From: Stutzerimonas frequens
GTDB taxonomy: Bacteria > Pseudomonadota > Gammaproteobacteria > Pseudomonadales > Pseudomonadaceae
Direction of reading: 5' to 3'
Assembly: GCF_024448335.1 (NCBI RefSeq)
Contig: NZ_JAMOHM010000002.1
Span: 372,001-436,000, forward strand
DNA length: 64,000 nt
Of this stretch, positions 37,180 to 46,398 are shown piece after piece; the first letter of the stretch is position 1, and each line of letters opens with the position of its first letter. Under the pieces are notes generated by a model, which searched no databases, was not told the origin of the DNA, and saw nothing but the letters and a program-made list of their open reading frames with translations. The translations under genes and the position numbers were made by a program.

Positions 37180-38100
37180 ATGTGGTTTCGCAACCTGCTC
37201 GTATACCGTCTCACCCAGGATGTCGCGCTAGATGCGGAGACGCTCGAAGCTGCACTGGCCGCCAAACCCGCCCGCCCCTGCGCCAGCCAGGAGCTGAGCA
37301 CCTATGGTTTCGTCGCGCCGTTCGGCAAGGGCGAAGACGCCCCGCTGGTGCATGTCAGCCAGGGTTTCCTGCTGATCGCCACGCGCAAGGAAGAACGCAT
37401 CCTGCCCGGCAGCGTGGTCAAGGACGCGGTGAAGGAGAAGGTCGACGAGATCGAAGCCGAGCAGATGCGCAAGGTCTATAAGAAGGAGCGCGACCAGATC
37501 AAGGACGAGATCATCCAGGCCTTCCTGCCACGCGCCTTCATTCGCAAGTCCGGCACCTTCGCCGCGATCGACGCCGAGCGCGGACTGATCCTGGTCAACT
37601 CGGCAAGCCCGAAGAAGGCGGAGGACCTGCTCTCCACCCTGCGCGAGGCGATCGGCTCGCTGCCGGTGCGCCCGCTGACGGTGAAGATCGCGCCCAGCGC
37701 CACACTCACCGACTGGGTCAAGACACAGAAGGCCGCTGAGGACTTCTTCGTCCTGGACGAATGCGAACTGCGCGACACCCACGAAGATGGCGGTGTGGTG
37801 CGCTGCAAGCGCCAGGATCTGACTAGCGACGAGATCCAGCAGCATATGGAAGCCGGCAAGCAGGTCACCCAGCTGTCACTGGCCTGGCAGGACAAACTGT
37901 CCTTCGTACTGGACGACAAGCTGATCATCAAGCGCCTGCGCTTCGAGGAGCTGCTACAGGACCAGGCCGAACAGGATGGTGGCGACGACGCCCTCGCCCA
38001 GCAGGACGCCAGCTTCCTGCTGATGATGATGACCTTCCGCGAATTCCTGCCGGCGCTGTTTGAGGCATTCGGCGGCGAAGAGGTTCCGCAGGGCATCTGA
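37180..38100 (+). CDS. rdgC: Recombination-associated protein RdgC
   Basis: A 306-residue protein forming a ring-shaped dimer around double-stranded DNA and limiting RecA action. The family start [14 protein letters not shown] is intact; further blocks are [21 protein letters not shown], the long charged helix of about residues 80-115, and the C-terminal [22 protein letters not shown]. The ATG at 37180 has a CCGGAGA upstream. It is a single gene, convergent with the MFS gene of the azl operon. Confidence 0.96.
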   Translation: MWFRNLLVYRLTQDVALDAETLEAALAAKPARPCASQELSTYGFVAPFGKGEDAPLVHVSQGFLLIATRKEERILPGSVVKDAVKEKVDEIEAEQMRKVYKKERDQIKDEIIQAFLPRAFIRKSGTFAAIDAERGLILVNSASPKKAEDLLSTLREAIGSLPVRPLTVKIAPSATLTDWVKTQKAAEDFFVLDECELRDTHEDGGVVRCKRQDLTSDEIQQHMEAGKQVTQLSLAWQDKLSFVLDDKLIIKRLRFEELLQDQAEQDGGDDALAQQDASFLLMMMTFREFLPALFEAFGGEEVPQGI

Positions 38101-38136
38101 CCCGACGGGGCGCCGCCCGGCGCCCCCTCCCCCGCC

Positions 38137-39546
38137 TCAGCGCAATCCGAGCTGCACCAGCAATTTCCCTCCCAGCCGATCCCCCAGCACCCAGAGCAGG
38201 AAGCGCTCGATGAACTCCGGCGCATCGATGAACAGCGCGCCGCAGACCAGGACGCTGAGCAGCGAGACGACCAGGAACAGCTGCGGTATCGACAGTTTCA
38301 GCACGACCAAGAGCACGATCGCGATGATCGCCGAGGCGACCATGAACAGCGCATTGAGAATGTTGTTCGCCGCCACCACCCGCGAGCGCTCGTGCACCAC
38401 ACTGCGTGACTGGATCAGGGCATACAGCGGGACGATGTAAACGCCGCCGAAGATCCCCAGCCCGAGGATGTCCGCCAGTATCCACCAGGCGGAAGGCTCA
38501 CCAAGCAGGGTCAGCCAGTCCACGCTGGCCGCAGGCAACGGATGCTCGCCGGCATGCCACCAAAGCAGCACCCCGCACAGGCTCAGACCGATCGCCCCGA
38601 ATGGCACCAGGCCGATCTCCACGTGATGCCGGGACAGTCGTTCGCAGAGCAGCGACCCCAGCGCGATGCCCACCGAGAACAGGGTGAGGATCAGCGTGAC
38701 CACGCTTTCATCGCCGCCGAGATAGTCCTTGGCAAACGCCGGGATCTGCGTCAGGTAGGTTGCGCCAAGAAACCAGAACCAGGAATTGCCCAGCATCGCC
38801 CGGGACACGGCGCGCTGCTGGCCGAAGCCCAGCCGCAGGATTCGCCATGACTGGCGCAGCACGCGCCAGTCCATATGCAATGTTGGCAAGGCGGCCGTCG
38901 CAGCGGGAATCGCGAGGCTGGCCAGATACCCGATCAAGGCGATCAGCACTACGCTGAGCGCCACCCACTCCGCATAGGCGTCGCTCGCCATCAGCACACC
39001 CGCACCGATGGTGCCGCCGAGAATGGCCAGGAACGTTCCCATCTCCACCAGTGCATTGCCGCCGACCAACTCGTCCTCGGACAGCTGTTGCGGCAGGATC
39101 GAATACTTGACCGGGCCGAACAGCGCCGATTGGGTCCCCATGCAGAACAGCACCAAGAGCAGCAGCGGCAAGTTGCCCAGCAGCATACCCAGCGCACCGG
39201 CCAGCATGATGAGGATCTCGGCGAACTTGATCCGGCGGATCAGCGCGGCCTTCTCGAAGCGCTCGCCCAGCTGTCCGCCCAGCGCGGAAAAGAGAAAGAA
39301 CGGCAGGATGAACAGCAACGCGCAGAGGTTGATCAGCAGACTCTTGTCGGCGGCCGTGCCGAGCTTGAACAGAATCGCCAGGATCAACGCCTGCTTGAAC
39401 ACGTTGTCGTTGAACGCGCCGAGCAGCTGAGTGCAGAAGAACGGCAGAAAGCGGCGCTTGCCGAGCAGACGGAACTGCGAGCGTGGCGCTTGCTCGTCCC
39501 TGGCCGCTGCCGATCGCGCGGCGCGTTTGGCTGACTCGCCTCTCAT
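38137..39546 (-). CDS. MFS transporter, LplT-like
   Basis: A 469-residue major facilitator with about 12 membrane helices. FLPFFCTQLLGAFNDNVFKQ at the first helix and ALFGPVKYSILPQQL in the fifth-helix loop are hallmarks of the lysophospholipid flippase LplT and its relatives. The adjacent Aas acyltransferase that E. coli has is missing, so the substrate is open. The start at 39546 overlaps the azlD stop as ATGA, showing coupling to the azlCD exporter genes. Upstream in-frame starts lie inside azlC/azlD and are rejected. Confidence 0.85.
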   Translation of the reverse strand: MRGESAKRAARSAAARDEQAPRSQFRLLGKRRFLPFFCTQLLGAFNDNVFKQALILAILFKLGTAADKSLLINLCALLFILPFFLFSALGGQLGERFEKAALIRRIKFAEILIMLAGALGMLLGNLPLLLLVLFCMGTQSALFGPVKYSILPQQLSEDELVGGNALVEMGTFLAILGGTIGAGVLMASDAYAEWVALSVVLIALIGYLASLAIPAATAALPTLHMDWRVLRQSWRILRLGFGQQRAVSRAMLGNSWFWFLGATYLTQIPAFAKDYLGGDESVVTLILTLFSVGIALGSLLCERLSRHHVEIGLVPFGAIGLSLCGVLLWWHAGEHPLPAASVDWLTLLGEPSAWWILADILGLGIFGGVYIVPLYALIQSRSVVHERSRVVAANNILNALFMVASAIIAIVLLVVLKLSIPQLFLVVSLLSVLVCGALFIDAPEFIERFLLWVLGDRLGGKLLVQLGLR

Positions 39547-39869
39547 ATCGGCAACTGCCCGAGCGCCCAGCGCAGCACGAAGAAGCTCAGCAGACCGCCG
39601 GCGATGGTCGCCAGCAGGTTGCGGCTGAACGCGGCGATGGCGATGGCCAGCAGCCCGGCCAGCAGATAGGCGTTGTCCCAGTTCAACGCCAACTGCCCGT
39701 CCGGCATCAGCATGCCGGGCACCACAATCGCGGTCAGCACCGCCACCGGGACGTAATGCAGGCCCTGCTCGATGGCGCGTGGAAAGCGCAGATTCGGCCA
39801 GGCAAAGAAGCTGTAGCGGATCACGAAGGTGATCGCCAGCATGCCGAGGATCAGCAGCCACGTATTCAT
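39543..39869 (-). CDS. azlD: AzlD family branched-chain amino-acid exporter subunit
   Basis: A 108-residue membrane protein with three or four helices, the small partner of AzlC. Family blocks are [19 protein letters not shown] at the N terminus, [15 protein letters not shown] and the C-terminal [19 protein letters not shown]. The AzlCD type pair (YgaZH in E. coli) exports branched-chain amino acids. Its ATG overlaps the azlC stop and its stop overlaps the MFS start, so the three genes are translationally coupled. Confidence 0.9.
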   Translation of the reverse strand: MNTWLLILGMLAITFVIRYSFFAWPNLRFPRAIEQGLHYVPVAVLTAIVVPGMLMPDGQLALNWDNAYLLAGLLAIAIAAFSRNLLATIAGGLLSFFVLRWALGQLPI

Positions 39870-40582
39870 AGCGCCCCCTGCGGTCGGGCCGCGGCTTCGG
39901 CCCGTCGCTCCAGCCATACGCCGATGACGATGCCCGCCAGCGCGGCGGCAATCAGCCCGAGCTTGTAGGGCAGTTCCCAGGTCAGCAGCGCCACGCCGCC
40001 AGCGACCACTGCCGACGCCACCTGAGGGCGGGTACGCATCATCGGCACGGCAATGCCGATGAAGGTGGCAATCATGGCGAAGTCCAGTCCCCAGCTGGCG
40101 ATATCCGGCACGGCCTGGCCAAAGGCGATCCCCACGAGCGTCGACAATTGCCAGTTGACGTACATGGTCAACGCCGCCCCGAGAAAGAACCAGTGCTTGT
40201 AGGGCGATGCGTCGTCGCGCGCATAGCGATTCTGCACCACAGCGAATGCCTCGTCCGTCAACCAGAACGCCAACGGCGCACGCCAACGGCCAGGCAGATG
40301 GCGAACGAACGGCTGCAAGGCGGCGCTGTACAAGGCGTGGCGAAGGTTCACAACGAATGTGGTGAGCAGCACTACCGCCGCGCCGACCCCACCGGTGATC
40401 AGGGTGATCGCGATGAACTGCGCGGAGCCGGCGAATACCAGCGTGGACATCCCCATCGCCTGCCAGCCCGTCAGGCCCGCCCCCACCGCCAGCGTGCCGA
40501 AAATGACGCCGAAGGGGATCGCCCCGAGAATCAGCGGCAGGATGTCACGGCAACCGTGGGCGAACTCTTGCGAGCGGGACAT
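39866..40582 (-). CDS. azlC: AzlC family branched-chain amino-acid exporter subunit
   Basis: A 238-residue inner-membrane protein with about eight helices, the large subunit of the AzlCD/YgaZH exporter. Typical motifs are [48 protein letters not shown] and WLTDEAFAV. The ATG at 40582 has an AAGGAG seven bases upstream. It begins a three-gene operon. Export of leucine, isoleucine or valine is the family role; specificity here is not visible. Confidence 0.92.
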   Translation of the reverse strand: MSRSQEFAHGCRDILPLILGAIPFGVIFGTLAVGAGLTGWQAMGMSTLVFAGSAQFIAITLITGGVGAAVVLLTTFVVNLRHALYSAALQPFVRHLPGRWRAPLAFWLTDEAFAVVQNRYARDDASPYKHWFFLGAALTMYVNWQLSTLVGIAFGQAVPDIASWGLDFAMIATFIGIAVPMMRTRPQVASAVVAGGVALLTWELPYKLGLIAAALAGIVIGVWLERRAEAAARPQGAL

Positions 40583-40745
40583 AGGAACTCCTTGTAGGCC
40601 TCGCGTCGACGAACCATACGCCGCACCACCGGCTGTACGGGCATGGCACGACGAAAGGCTTCGGTCGATCAGGCGGACTGTTGCGACAAAGCACCGCACG
40701 ATAACCGAACTGACGGCAACAGGCGATCCAGAGCGGCGCCCGAGG

Positions 40746-41306
40746 TCAGTCGGCCGCGAGCCGCTGCCGGACCTGGCTCCATTCGCGGTCGGTGATGCTG
40801 TACAGCACCGTGTCGTCGAGCCGGCCGTCCGCCAGCCGGCGATGGTTGCGCAGCAGGCCTTCGCGCTGTGCGCCGAGCTTCTCGATCGCGCGCTGGGAGC
40901 GCAGATTGCTGGCCGCAGTCTTCAACTGCAGCCGGACCAGTTGCCACTCCTCGAATGCATGGCGCAACAGCAGGAACTTGATCGAGGCGTTCAAGCCGCT
41001 GCCATGCTCCGCCTGGTCGAGCCAGGTCCAGCCCAGCTCGGCGGCCGGAAGACCGCTGACGAAGTCAGCGAAGCGCGTGGTGCCGACCAGGCGCTCGGCC
41101 ATCCGAATGCTGAATACCACAGCCCTGCCGTCGCGCTGCTCGGCAACGGCCTGGCGATACCAATCCGGGCGCAGCGGGCCATTCATGTAGGCCAGCTCGG
41201 CGCGGTTTCTCTCAGCCAGGGCGACCAGCTCGGGGATATCCGCGTCCACCATCGGCTCCAGACGCAGCGCTCCGCGTTGCAGGGTTACCGGAAGTGGGCT
41301 GAACAT
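40746..41306 (-). CDS. GNAT family N-acetyltransferase (RimJ/RimL-like)
   Basis: A 186-residue GNAT acyltransferase. It starts with the RimJ/RimL-like [19 protein letters not shown]. The acetyl-CoA pyrophosphate-binding region lies around residues 105-150 ([17 protein letters not shown] and [21 protein letters not shown]). Relatives acetylate ribosomal protein N termini or small molecules, and the substrate here is unknown. The ATG at 41306 has an AGGAG eight bases upstream. It is divergent from the large sensor kinase gene. Confidence 0.88.
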   Translation of the reverse strand: MFSPLPVTLQRGALRLEPMVDADIPELVALAERNRAELAYMNGPLRPDWYRQAVAEQRDGRAVVFSIRMAERLVGTTRFADFVSGLPAAELGWTWLDQAEHGSGLNASIKFLLLRHAFEEWQLVRLQLKTAASNLRSQRAIEKLGAQREGLLRNHRRLADGRLDDTVLYSITDREWSQVRQRLAAD

Positions 41307-41565
41307 GGCGATCTCCTGTAAAGGCTTGTGGATGGCTGGCCGTTGCCGGACAACTCCAGCAGCGCGCGTGATGCGGTAGTTAAAGGACGGCCGGCATGCC
41401 CGTGCTAGACACATGCGACCTTGGTAGCAACACCGTACACGGGCACGCCAATGCTGCGAAACTTCACGAATTCACCATACTAATGAGTCGCCAGGACTGA
41501 TTAAATTCGGCGCCCGCCACGGCACGCCGATGCCGGTCCGGCACCCCCTTGCTTCTGGAGTTTGC

Positions 41566-44500
41566 ATGACGCTGTCAGGCGGGCTGATCGCTGCGGTCGC
41601 CCTCGTCTATATGGCCATTCTGTTTGCCATCGCTTTCTATGGCGACCGCAACAACGCCTCCCTGTCACTCCGCCTCCGGCCGTGGGTCTACAGCCTGTCG
41701 CTGGCGGTGTACTGCACCAGTTGGACATTCTTCGGTGCGGTCGGCCAATCCGCCGAGCAACTGTGGGCGTTCCTACCGATCTACCTCGGCCCGATTCTGT
41801 TGCTGCTGTTCGCACCCCACGTGATCCAGAAGATGATCATGATCAGCAAGCAGGAGAACATCACCTCCATCGCCGACTTCATCGCGGCACGCTACGGCAA
41901 GTCGCAGCTGCTCGCAGTGGTCGTCACGCTGATCTGCCTGGTCGGTGTGCTGCCGTATATTGCGCTGCAGCTCAAGGGCATCGTGCTCGGGGTGAACGTG
42001 CTGAGCGGCATCAACATCGAGGCTGCAGGTACCGGCACCCGCGACACCGCGCTCATCGTCTCGATCGTCCTGGCGCTGTTCACCATCCTGTTCGGCACGC
42101 GCAACCTGGATGTCACCGAGCACCATCGCGGCATGGTCCTGGCGATTGCCTTCGAGTCACTGGTCAAGCTGCTGGCATTCCTGGCGGTGGGCGCCTTCGT
42201 CACCTTCGGCCTGTTCGACGGCTTTGGCGATCTGTTCAATCAGGCCTATGACTCGCCGGACCTTGCCGGATTCTGGAGCGAAGGCGTCAACTGGTCCGCC
42301 ATGCTGGTCCAGACCACCGTCGCGATGATGGCGATCGTCTGTCTGCCGCGGCAGTTTCACGTTTCGGTAGTGGAAAACATCGAGCCGCGCGACTTCCGCC
42401 TGGCGCGCTGGGTATTCCCGCTCTACCTGGTGCTGGCCGCCGTGTTCGTCGTGCCGATCGCGCTTGCCGGGCAAATGCTGCTGCCGGCGGGCGTCACTCC
42501 TGACTCCTTCGTGATCAGCCTGCCGCTGGCCGAACTGCATCCGTGGCTGGCGCTGCTGGCCTTCATCGGCGGCGCTTCGGCGGCGACCGGCATGGTCATC
42601 GTCGCCAGCGTGGCGCTGTCGACCATGGTCTCCAACGACATGCTGCTGCCCTGGCTGCTACGTCGACAGGAAACGGAGCGCCCGTTCGAGGCGTTCCGCC
42701 ACTGGATGCTGTCGGTACGCCGCATCAGCATCGTGGTGATTCTGCTCCTGGCCTATGTCAGCTACCGACTGCTCGGCTCAACCGCCTCGCTGGCTACCAT
42801 CGGCCAGATCGCCTTCGCCGCTATCACCCAGCTGGCGCCGGCGATGGTCGGCGCACTGTACTGGAAACAGGCCAACCGCCGAGGCGTGTTCGCCGGCCTG
42901 ACCGCCGGTGCGGCAATCTGGTTCTATACGCTGATCCTGCCCCTGCTGGGCTGGCCGCTGGACATGTTCCCCGGGCTGAGCTGGATGTACAACGGCGGCC
43001 TGGGCTTCGGCCTCAGCGGCCTGACCCTTGGCGTGACACTTTCGCTGGTGGGCAATGCGACGCTGTTCTTCTGGGTGTCGATCCTGAGTCAGACACATGT
43101 CGCCGAACACTGGCAGGCAAGCCGCTTCATCGGCCAGGAAATCGCCTCGCCGACTGGCGGCCGCCGCCTGCTTGCCGTACGGGTCGAAGACCTGCTGATG
43201 CTCGCCTCCCGCTTCGTCGGCGCCGAGCGGGCCGAACAGAGCTTCCATCGCTTCGCCCGCCGCCATGGCCAGGACTTCTCGCCCAAGCTGCAGGCCGATG
43301 GCCAATGGATCGCACATACCGAGCGCCTGCTGGCCGGCGTGCTCGGTGCTTCCTCTACCCGTGCAGTGGTCAAGGCCGCCCTCGAAGGCCGCGACATGCA
43401 GGTCGACGACGTGGTGCGCATCGTCGGCGAAGCCTCGGAAGTGCTGCAGTTCAACCGCGCACTGCTGCAGGGCGCGATCGAAAACATCACCCAGGGCATC
43501 AGCGTAGTCGACCAGTCGCTGCGCCTGGTGGCCTGGAACCATCGTTATCTCGAACTCTTCGAGTATCCGGACGGGCTGGTCTACATCGGCCGCCCGATCG
43601 CCGACATCATCCGCTACAACGCCGAGCGCGGCCTGTGCGGCCCGGGCGATCCCGATACCCATGTGGCCAAGCGCCTGTACTGGATGCGCCAGGGCCGTGC
43701 CCACACCTCCGAGCGGCTGTTCCCCAACGGTCGCGTCGTCGAGCTGATCGGCAACCCGATGCCTGGCGGGGGCTTCGTCATGAGCTTCAGCGACATCACC
43801 GCCTACCGCGAGGCCGAACGCGCGCTGAAAGACGCCAACGAGGGGCTCGAGCAGCGCGTCAGCGAGCGCACCCAGGAGCTGTCGCAGCTCAACCAGGCAC
43901 TGATCGAAGCCAAGAGCACCGCCGAAGCCGCCAACCAGTCGAAGACCCGCTTCCTCGCTGCGGTCAGCCATGACCTGATGCAGCCACTCAATGCGGCCCG
44001 GCTGTTCTCCGCGGCGCTGTCGCACCAGCAGAGCGCATTGCCCAAGGAGGCGCAGGAGCTGATCCAGCATCTGGACAGCTCGCTGCGTTCGGCCGAGGAC
44101 CTGATCACCGACCTGCTGGACATCTCACGCCTGGAAAGCGGCCGAGTCACTCCGGATCGCAATCCGTTCCCGCTGGCGACGCTGTTCGACACGCTGAGCA
44201 CCGAATTCACGGCGCTCGCCCGCGAGCAAGGCATCACCCTGCGAGTGCACGGCAGCAAGCTGCGCGTGGACAGTGACATACGCCTGCTGCGACGGGTGCT
44301 GCAGAACTTCCTGACCAATGCGTTCCGCTATGCCAAGGGTCGCGTGGTGCTGGGCGTACGCCGGCAGGGATCGTCGCTGCGGCTGGAAGTCTGGGACCGC
44401 GGCCCGGGCATTCCACAGGACAAGCTGAAAGTGATCTTCGAGGAGTTCAAGCGGCTGGACAGCCATCAGACGCGCGCCGAGAAGGGCCTGGGACTGGGCC

Positions 44501-45033
44501 TGGCAATCGCCGACGGCCTGTGTCACGTGCTCGGCCATCCGCTGGAGGTCCGTTCCTGGCCCGGCAAGGGCAGCGTGTTCAGCGTCACCGTCCCGATCGC
44601 GCGTGCGGTCAGCCAGCCCCACCCGGCAGTCAAGCGCGGCGAGCCGCAGCTCAGCGCGCTGACCGGCACCCAGGTGCTGTGCATCGATAACGAGGACAGT
44701 ATTCTGGTCGGCATGAACAGCCTGCTCACGCGCTGGGGCTGCCAGGTCTGGACCGCCCGCAACCGCACCGACTGCGAGGCGCTGCTGGCCGAGGACATCC
44801 GCCCGCAACTGGTGCTGGTGGACTACCACCTGGACGAAGGCCAGACCGGTACCGAACTGATGGCCTGGCTGCGCACTCGTCTTGGCGAGCCGATACCTGG
44901 CGTGGTGATCAGCGCTGACGGCCGCCCGGAGCTGGTGGCGGCAATCCATGCCAGCGGCCTGGATTATCTGGCCAAGCCGGTCAAACCCGCTGCGTTGCGT
45001 GCACTGATGAGCCGCCACCTGACCCTGCGCTGA
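41566..45033 (+). CDS. Hybrid histidine kinase fused to a sodium:solute symporter-like sensor
   Basis: A 1155-residue signalling protein. Residues 1-520 form an SLC5/SSSF transporter-like module with about 13 helices, seen in WTFFGAVGQSAEQLW and SIADFIAARYGKS. A PAS domain lies at about 625-740, a coiled coil at 745-785, and the HisKA domain has H802 in VSHDLMQPLNAARLF. The HATPase domain (about 885-1010) has NFLTNAFRYAKG and GLGLGLAIADGL. A receiver domain (about 1030-1150) has D1086 in VLVDYHL. All phosphorelay residues are intact. The architecture resembles CbrA and the PA3271-type kinases of P. aeruginosa. No response regulator gene is adjacent, so its output partner is elsewhere. The ATG at 41566 has a GGAG upstream. 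Confidence 0.93.
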   Translation: MTLSGGLIAAVALVYMAILFAIAFYGDRNNASLSLRLRPWVYSLSLAVYCTSWTFFGAVGQSAEQLWAFLPIYLGPILLLLFAPHVIQKMIMISKQENITSIADFIAARYGKSQLLAVVVTLICLVGVLPYIALQLKGIVLGVNVLSGINIEAAGTGTRDTALIVSIVLALFTILFGTRNLDVTEHHRGMVLAIAFESLVKLLAFLAVGAFVTFGLFDGFGDLFNQAYDSPDLAGFWSEGVNWSAMLVQTTVAMMAIVCLPRQFHVSVVENIEPRDFRLARWVFPLYLVLAAVFVVPIALAGQMLLPAGVTPDSFVISLPLAELHPWLALLAFIGGASAATGMVIVASVALSTMVSNDMLLPWLLRRQETERPFEAFRHWMLSVRRISIVVILLLAYVSYRLLGSTASLATIGQIAFAAITQLAPAMVGALYWKQANRRGVFAGLTAGAAIWFYTLILPLLGWPLDMFPGLSWMYNGGLGFGLSGLTLGVTLSLVGNATLFFWVSILSQTHVAEHWQASRFIGQEIASPTGGRRLLAVRVEDLLMLASRFVGAERAEQSFHRFARRHGQDFSPKLQADGQWIAHTERLLAGVLGASSTRAVVKAALEGRDMQVDDVVRIVGEASEVLQFNRALLQGAIENITQGISVVDQSLRLVAWNHRYLELFEYPDGLVYIGRPIADIIRYNAERGLCGPGDPDTHVAKRLYWMRQGRAHTSERLFPNGRVVELIGNPMPGGGFVMSFSDITAYREAERALKDANEGLEQRVSERTQELSQLNQALIEAKSTAEAANQSKTRFLAAVSHDLMQPLNAARLFSAALSHQQSALPKEAQELIQHLDSSLRSAEDLITDLLDISRLESGRVTPDRNPFPLATLFDTLSTEFTALAREQGITLRVHGSKLRVDSDIRLLRRVLQNFLTNAFRYAKGRVVLGVRRQGSSLRLEVWDRGPGIPQDKLKVIFEEFKRLDSHQTRAEKGLGLGLAIADGLCHVLGHPLEVRSWPGKGSVFSVTVPIARAVSQPHPAVKRGEPQLSALTGTQVLCIDNEDSILVGMNSLLTRWGCQVWTARNRTDCEALLAEDIRPQLVLVDYHLDEGQTGTELMAWLRTRLGEPIPGVVISADGRPELVAAIHASGLDYLAKPVKPAALRALMSRHLTLR

Positions 45034-45138
45034 GCGCATCGGGTCCGTGGGCGCCAGACCACCTGCCGCGCCACGAGCCCTCTGCCGCACGGCCGGTTAC
45101 ACTGCTGGCAATCTGCTGACAGCGCCGCTAGGTGAGCG

Positions 45139-46386
45139 ATGACAATCGAGCTATTTCTGAATCTCGCCATGGCCCTGGCCGTCGGCTTGCTGATCGGTAC
45201 CGAACGCAGCTGGAGTGGCCGGGAGAGTCCCGGCCAGGAGCTGGTCGCCGGCATCCGCACCTTTGGCCTGGCCGGTCTGTTCGGCGGGCTCGCCGCAATC
45301 AGCACCAGCCATTTAGGCGCAATCGCCTGGGTCGCCATGTTCAGCATGCTGGCGCTGCTGGTGATCGCCGGCTACGTGATCGATGCCCGGCGCAGCGGCG
45401 ATCACGGCATGACTACCGAGGTCGCCCTGTTGCTGACTTTCGTCCTCGGCAGTCTGGCCGTGGCGGAAAGCCGGCAGCTGGCAGCGGCCTGTGCGATCGT
45501 CGTGGCCCTGCTGCTCAGCCTCAAAGCGCGCCTGCACCAAGCACTCAAGCGGCTCAGCGAGGCCGAGCTGGGCGGCGCATTGAAGATGCTGTTCATCTCC
45601 GTCGTCCTGTTGCCGACGCTGCCCAATCAGGGCTACGGCCCCTGGCAAGCGCTCAATCCCTACACGACCTGGATGATGGTCGTGTTGATCGCCGGTATCG
45701 GCTTCGCCGCATACGTCGCGATCCGCGTCCTCGGGACTCGTCATGGCCTGCTGGTGACCGCCCTGCTTGGCGGTATCGTCTCCTCCACCGCCATGACCAT
45801 CACGCTGGCCCGGCTTGACGCACCGAAGCTGCGCGCCGCTCTGGCGGCCGGCCTGCTGGCCACCTCGGCGCTGATGTTTCCGCGCGTGCTGCTGGAGGTG
45901 GGGTTGGTCCATCCGGCGCTGCTGCCCGGCTTGGCGCTGCCGCTGGCGTGCGCTGGTGCCATCTACGCCATCGGCGCGCTCTTCTACTACCTGCGCGCCG
46001 CGCGAACAGCCGATGACAATCCCGAACCGCTGCTCAGAAACCCGTTCGAGCTGGGCCCGGCCCTGCGCTTCGCCGCCCTGCTCGTGCTGATTCTTCTGTT
46101 GGTCGAAGGCGCACGGCGCTGGCTGGGCGACGCCGGCATCTACCTGGTTTCGCTGATAGCAGGCCTGACCGATGTCGATGCGATTACCCTGTCGCTGGCC
46201 AGCAAGGCACGCGACGGGCTGAGCCACGAGGTGGCGGCGCGTGGCATCGTGTTTGCGGCGCTGAGCAATAGCCTGGTCAAGGCCATGCTGATCGCGGTGA
46301 TAGGCGGCCGCGAGCTGGCCCTGCGCACGCTGCCGATCATGTTCGCTGGCCTGCTGACAGCGCTTGCGGTGTTGCTGCTGGGCTGA
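45139..46386 (+). CDS. MgtC/SapB-DUF4010 family membrane protein
   Basis: A 415-residue protein with about 11-12 hydrophobic helices. The N-terminal part (residues 1-140) is MgtC-like, including GLLIGTERSW and GIRTFGLAGLFGGL. The C-terminal part (about 165-410) is DUF4010, with TALLGGIVSSTAMTITLA and SLIAGLTDVDAITLSLA. Family members are annotated as MgtC/SapB magnesium or stress proteins, but function is unproven. It follows the sensor kinase by 105 bases and could share its transcript. Confidence 0.88.
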   Translation: MTIELFLNLAMALAVGLLIGTERSWSGRESPGQELVAGIRTFGLAGLFGGLAAISTSHLGAIAWVAMFSMLALLVIAGYVIDARRSGDHGMTTEVALLLTFVLGSLAVAESRQLAAACAIVVALLLSLKARLHQALKRLSEAELGGALKMLFISVVLLPTLPNQGYGPWQALNPYTTWMMVVLIAGIGFAAYVAIRVLGTRHGLLVTALLGGIVSSTAMTITLARLDAPKLRAALAAGLLATSALMFPRVLLEVGLVHPALLPGLALPLACAGAIYAIGALFYYLRAARTADDNPEPLLRNPFELGPALRFAALLVLILLLVEGARRWLGDAGIYLVSLIAGLTDVDAITLSLASKARDGLSHEVAARGIVFAALSNSLVKAMLIAVIGGRELALRTLPIMFAGLLTALAVLLLG

Positions 46387-46398
46387 GCCAACCGACGC

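Noticed and set aside
39546..39951. Longer N terminus for the LplT-like transporter
   Set aside because: It would overlap azlD completely and part of azlC; the family start with a charged N terminus and first helix fits the ATG at 39546.
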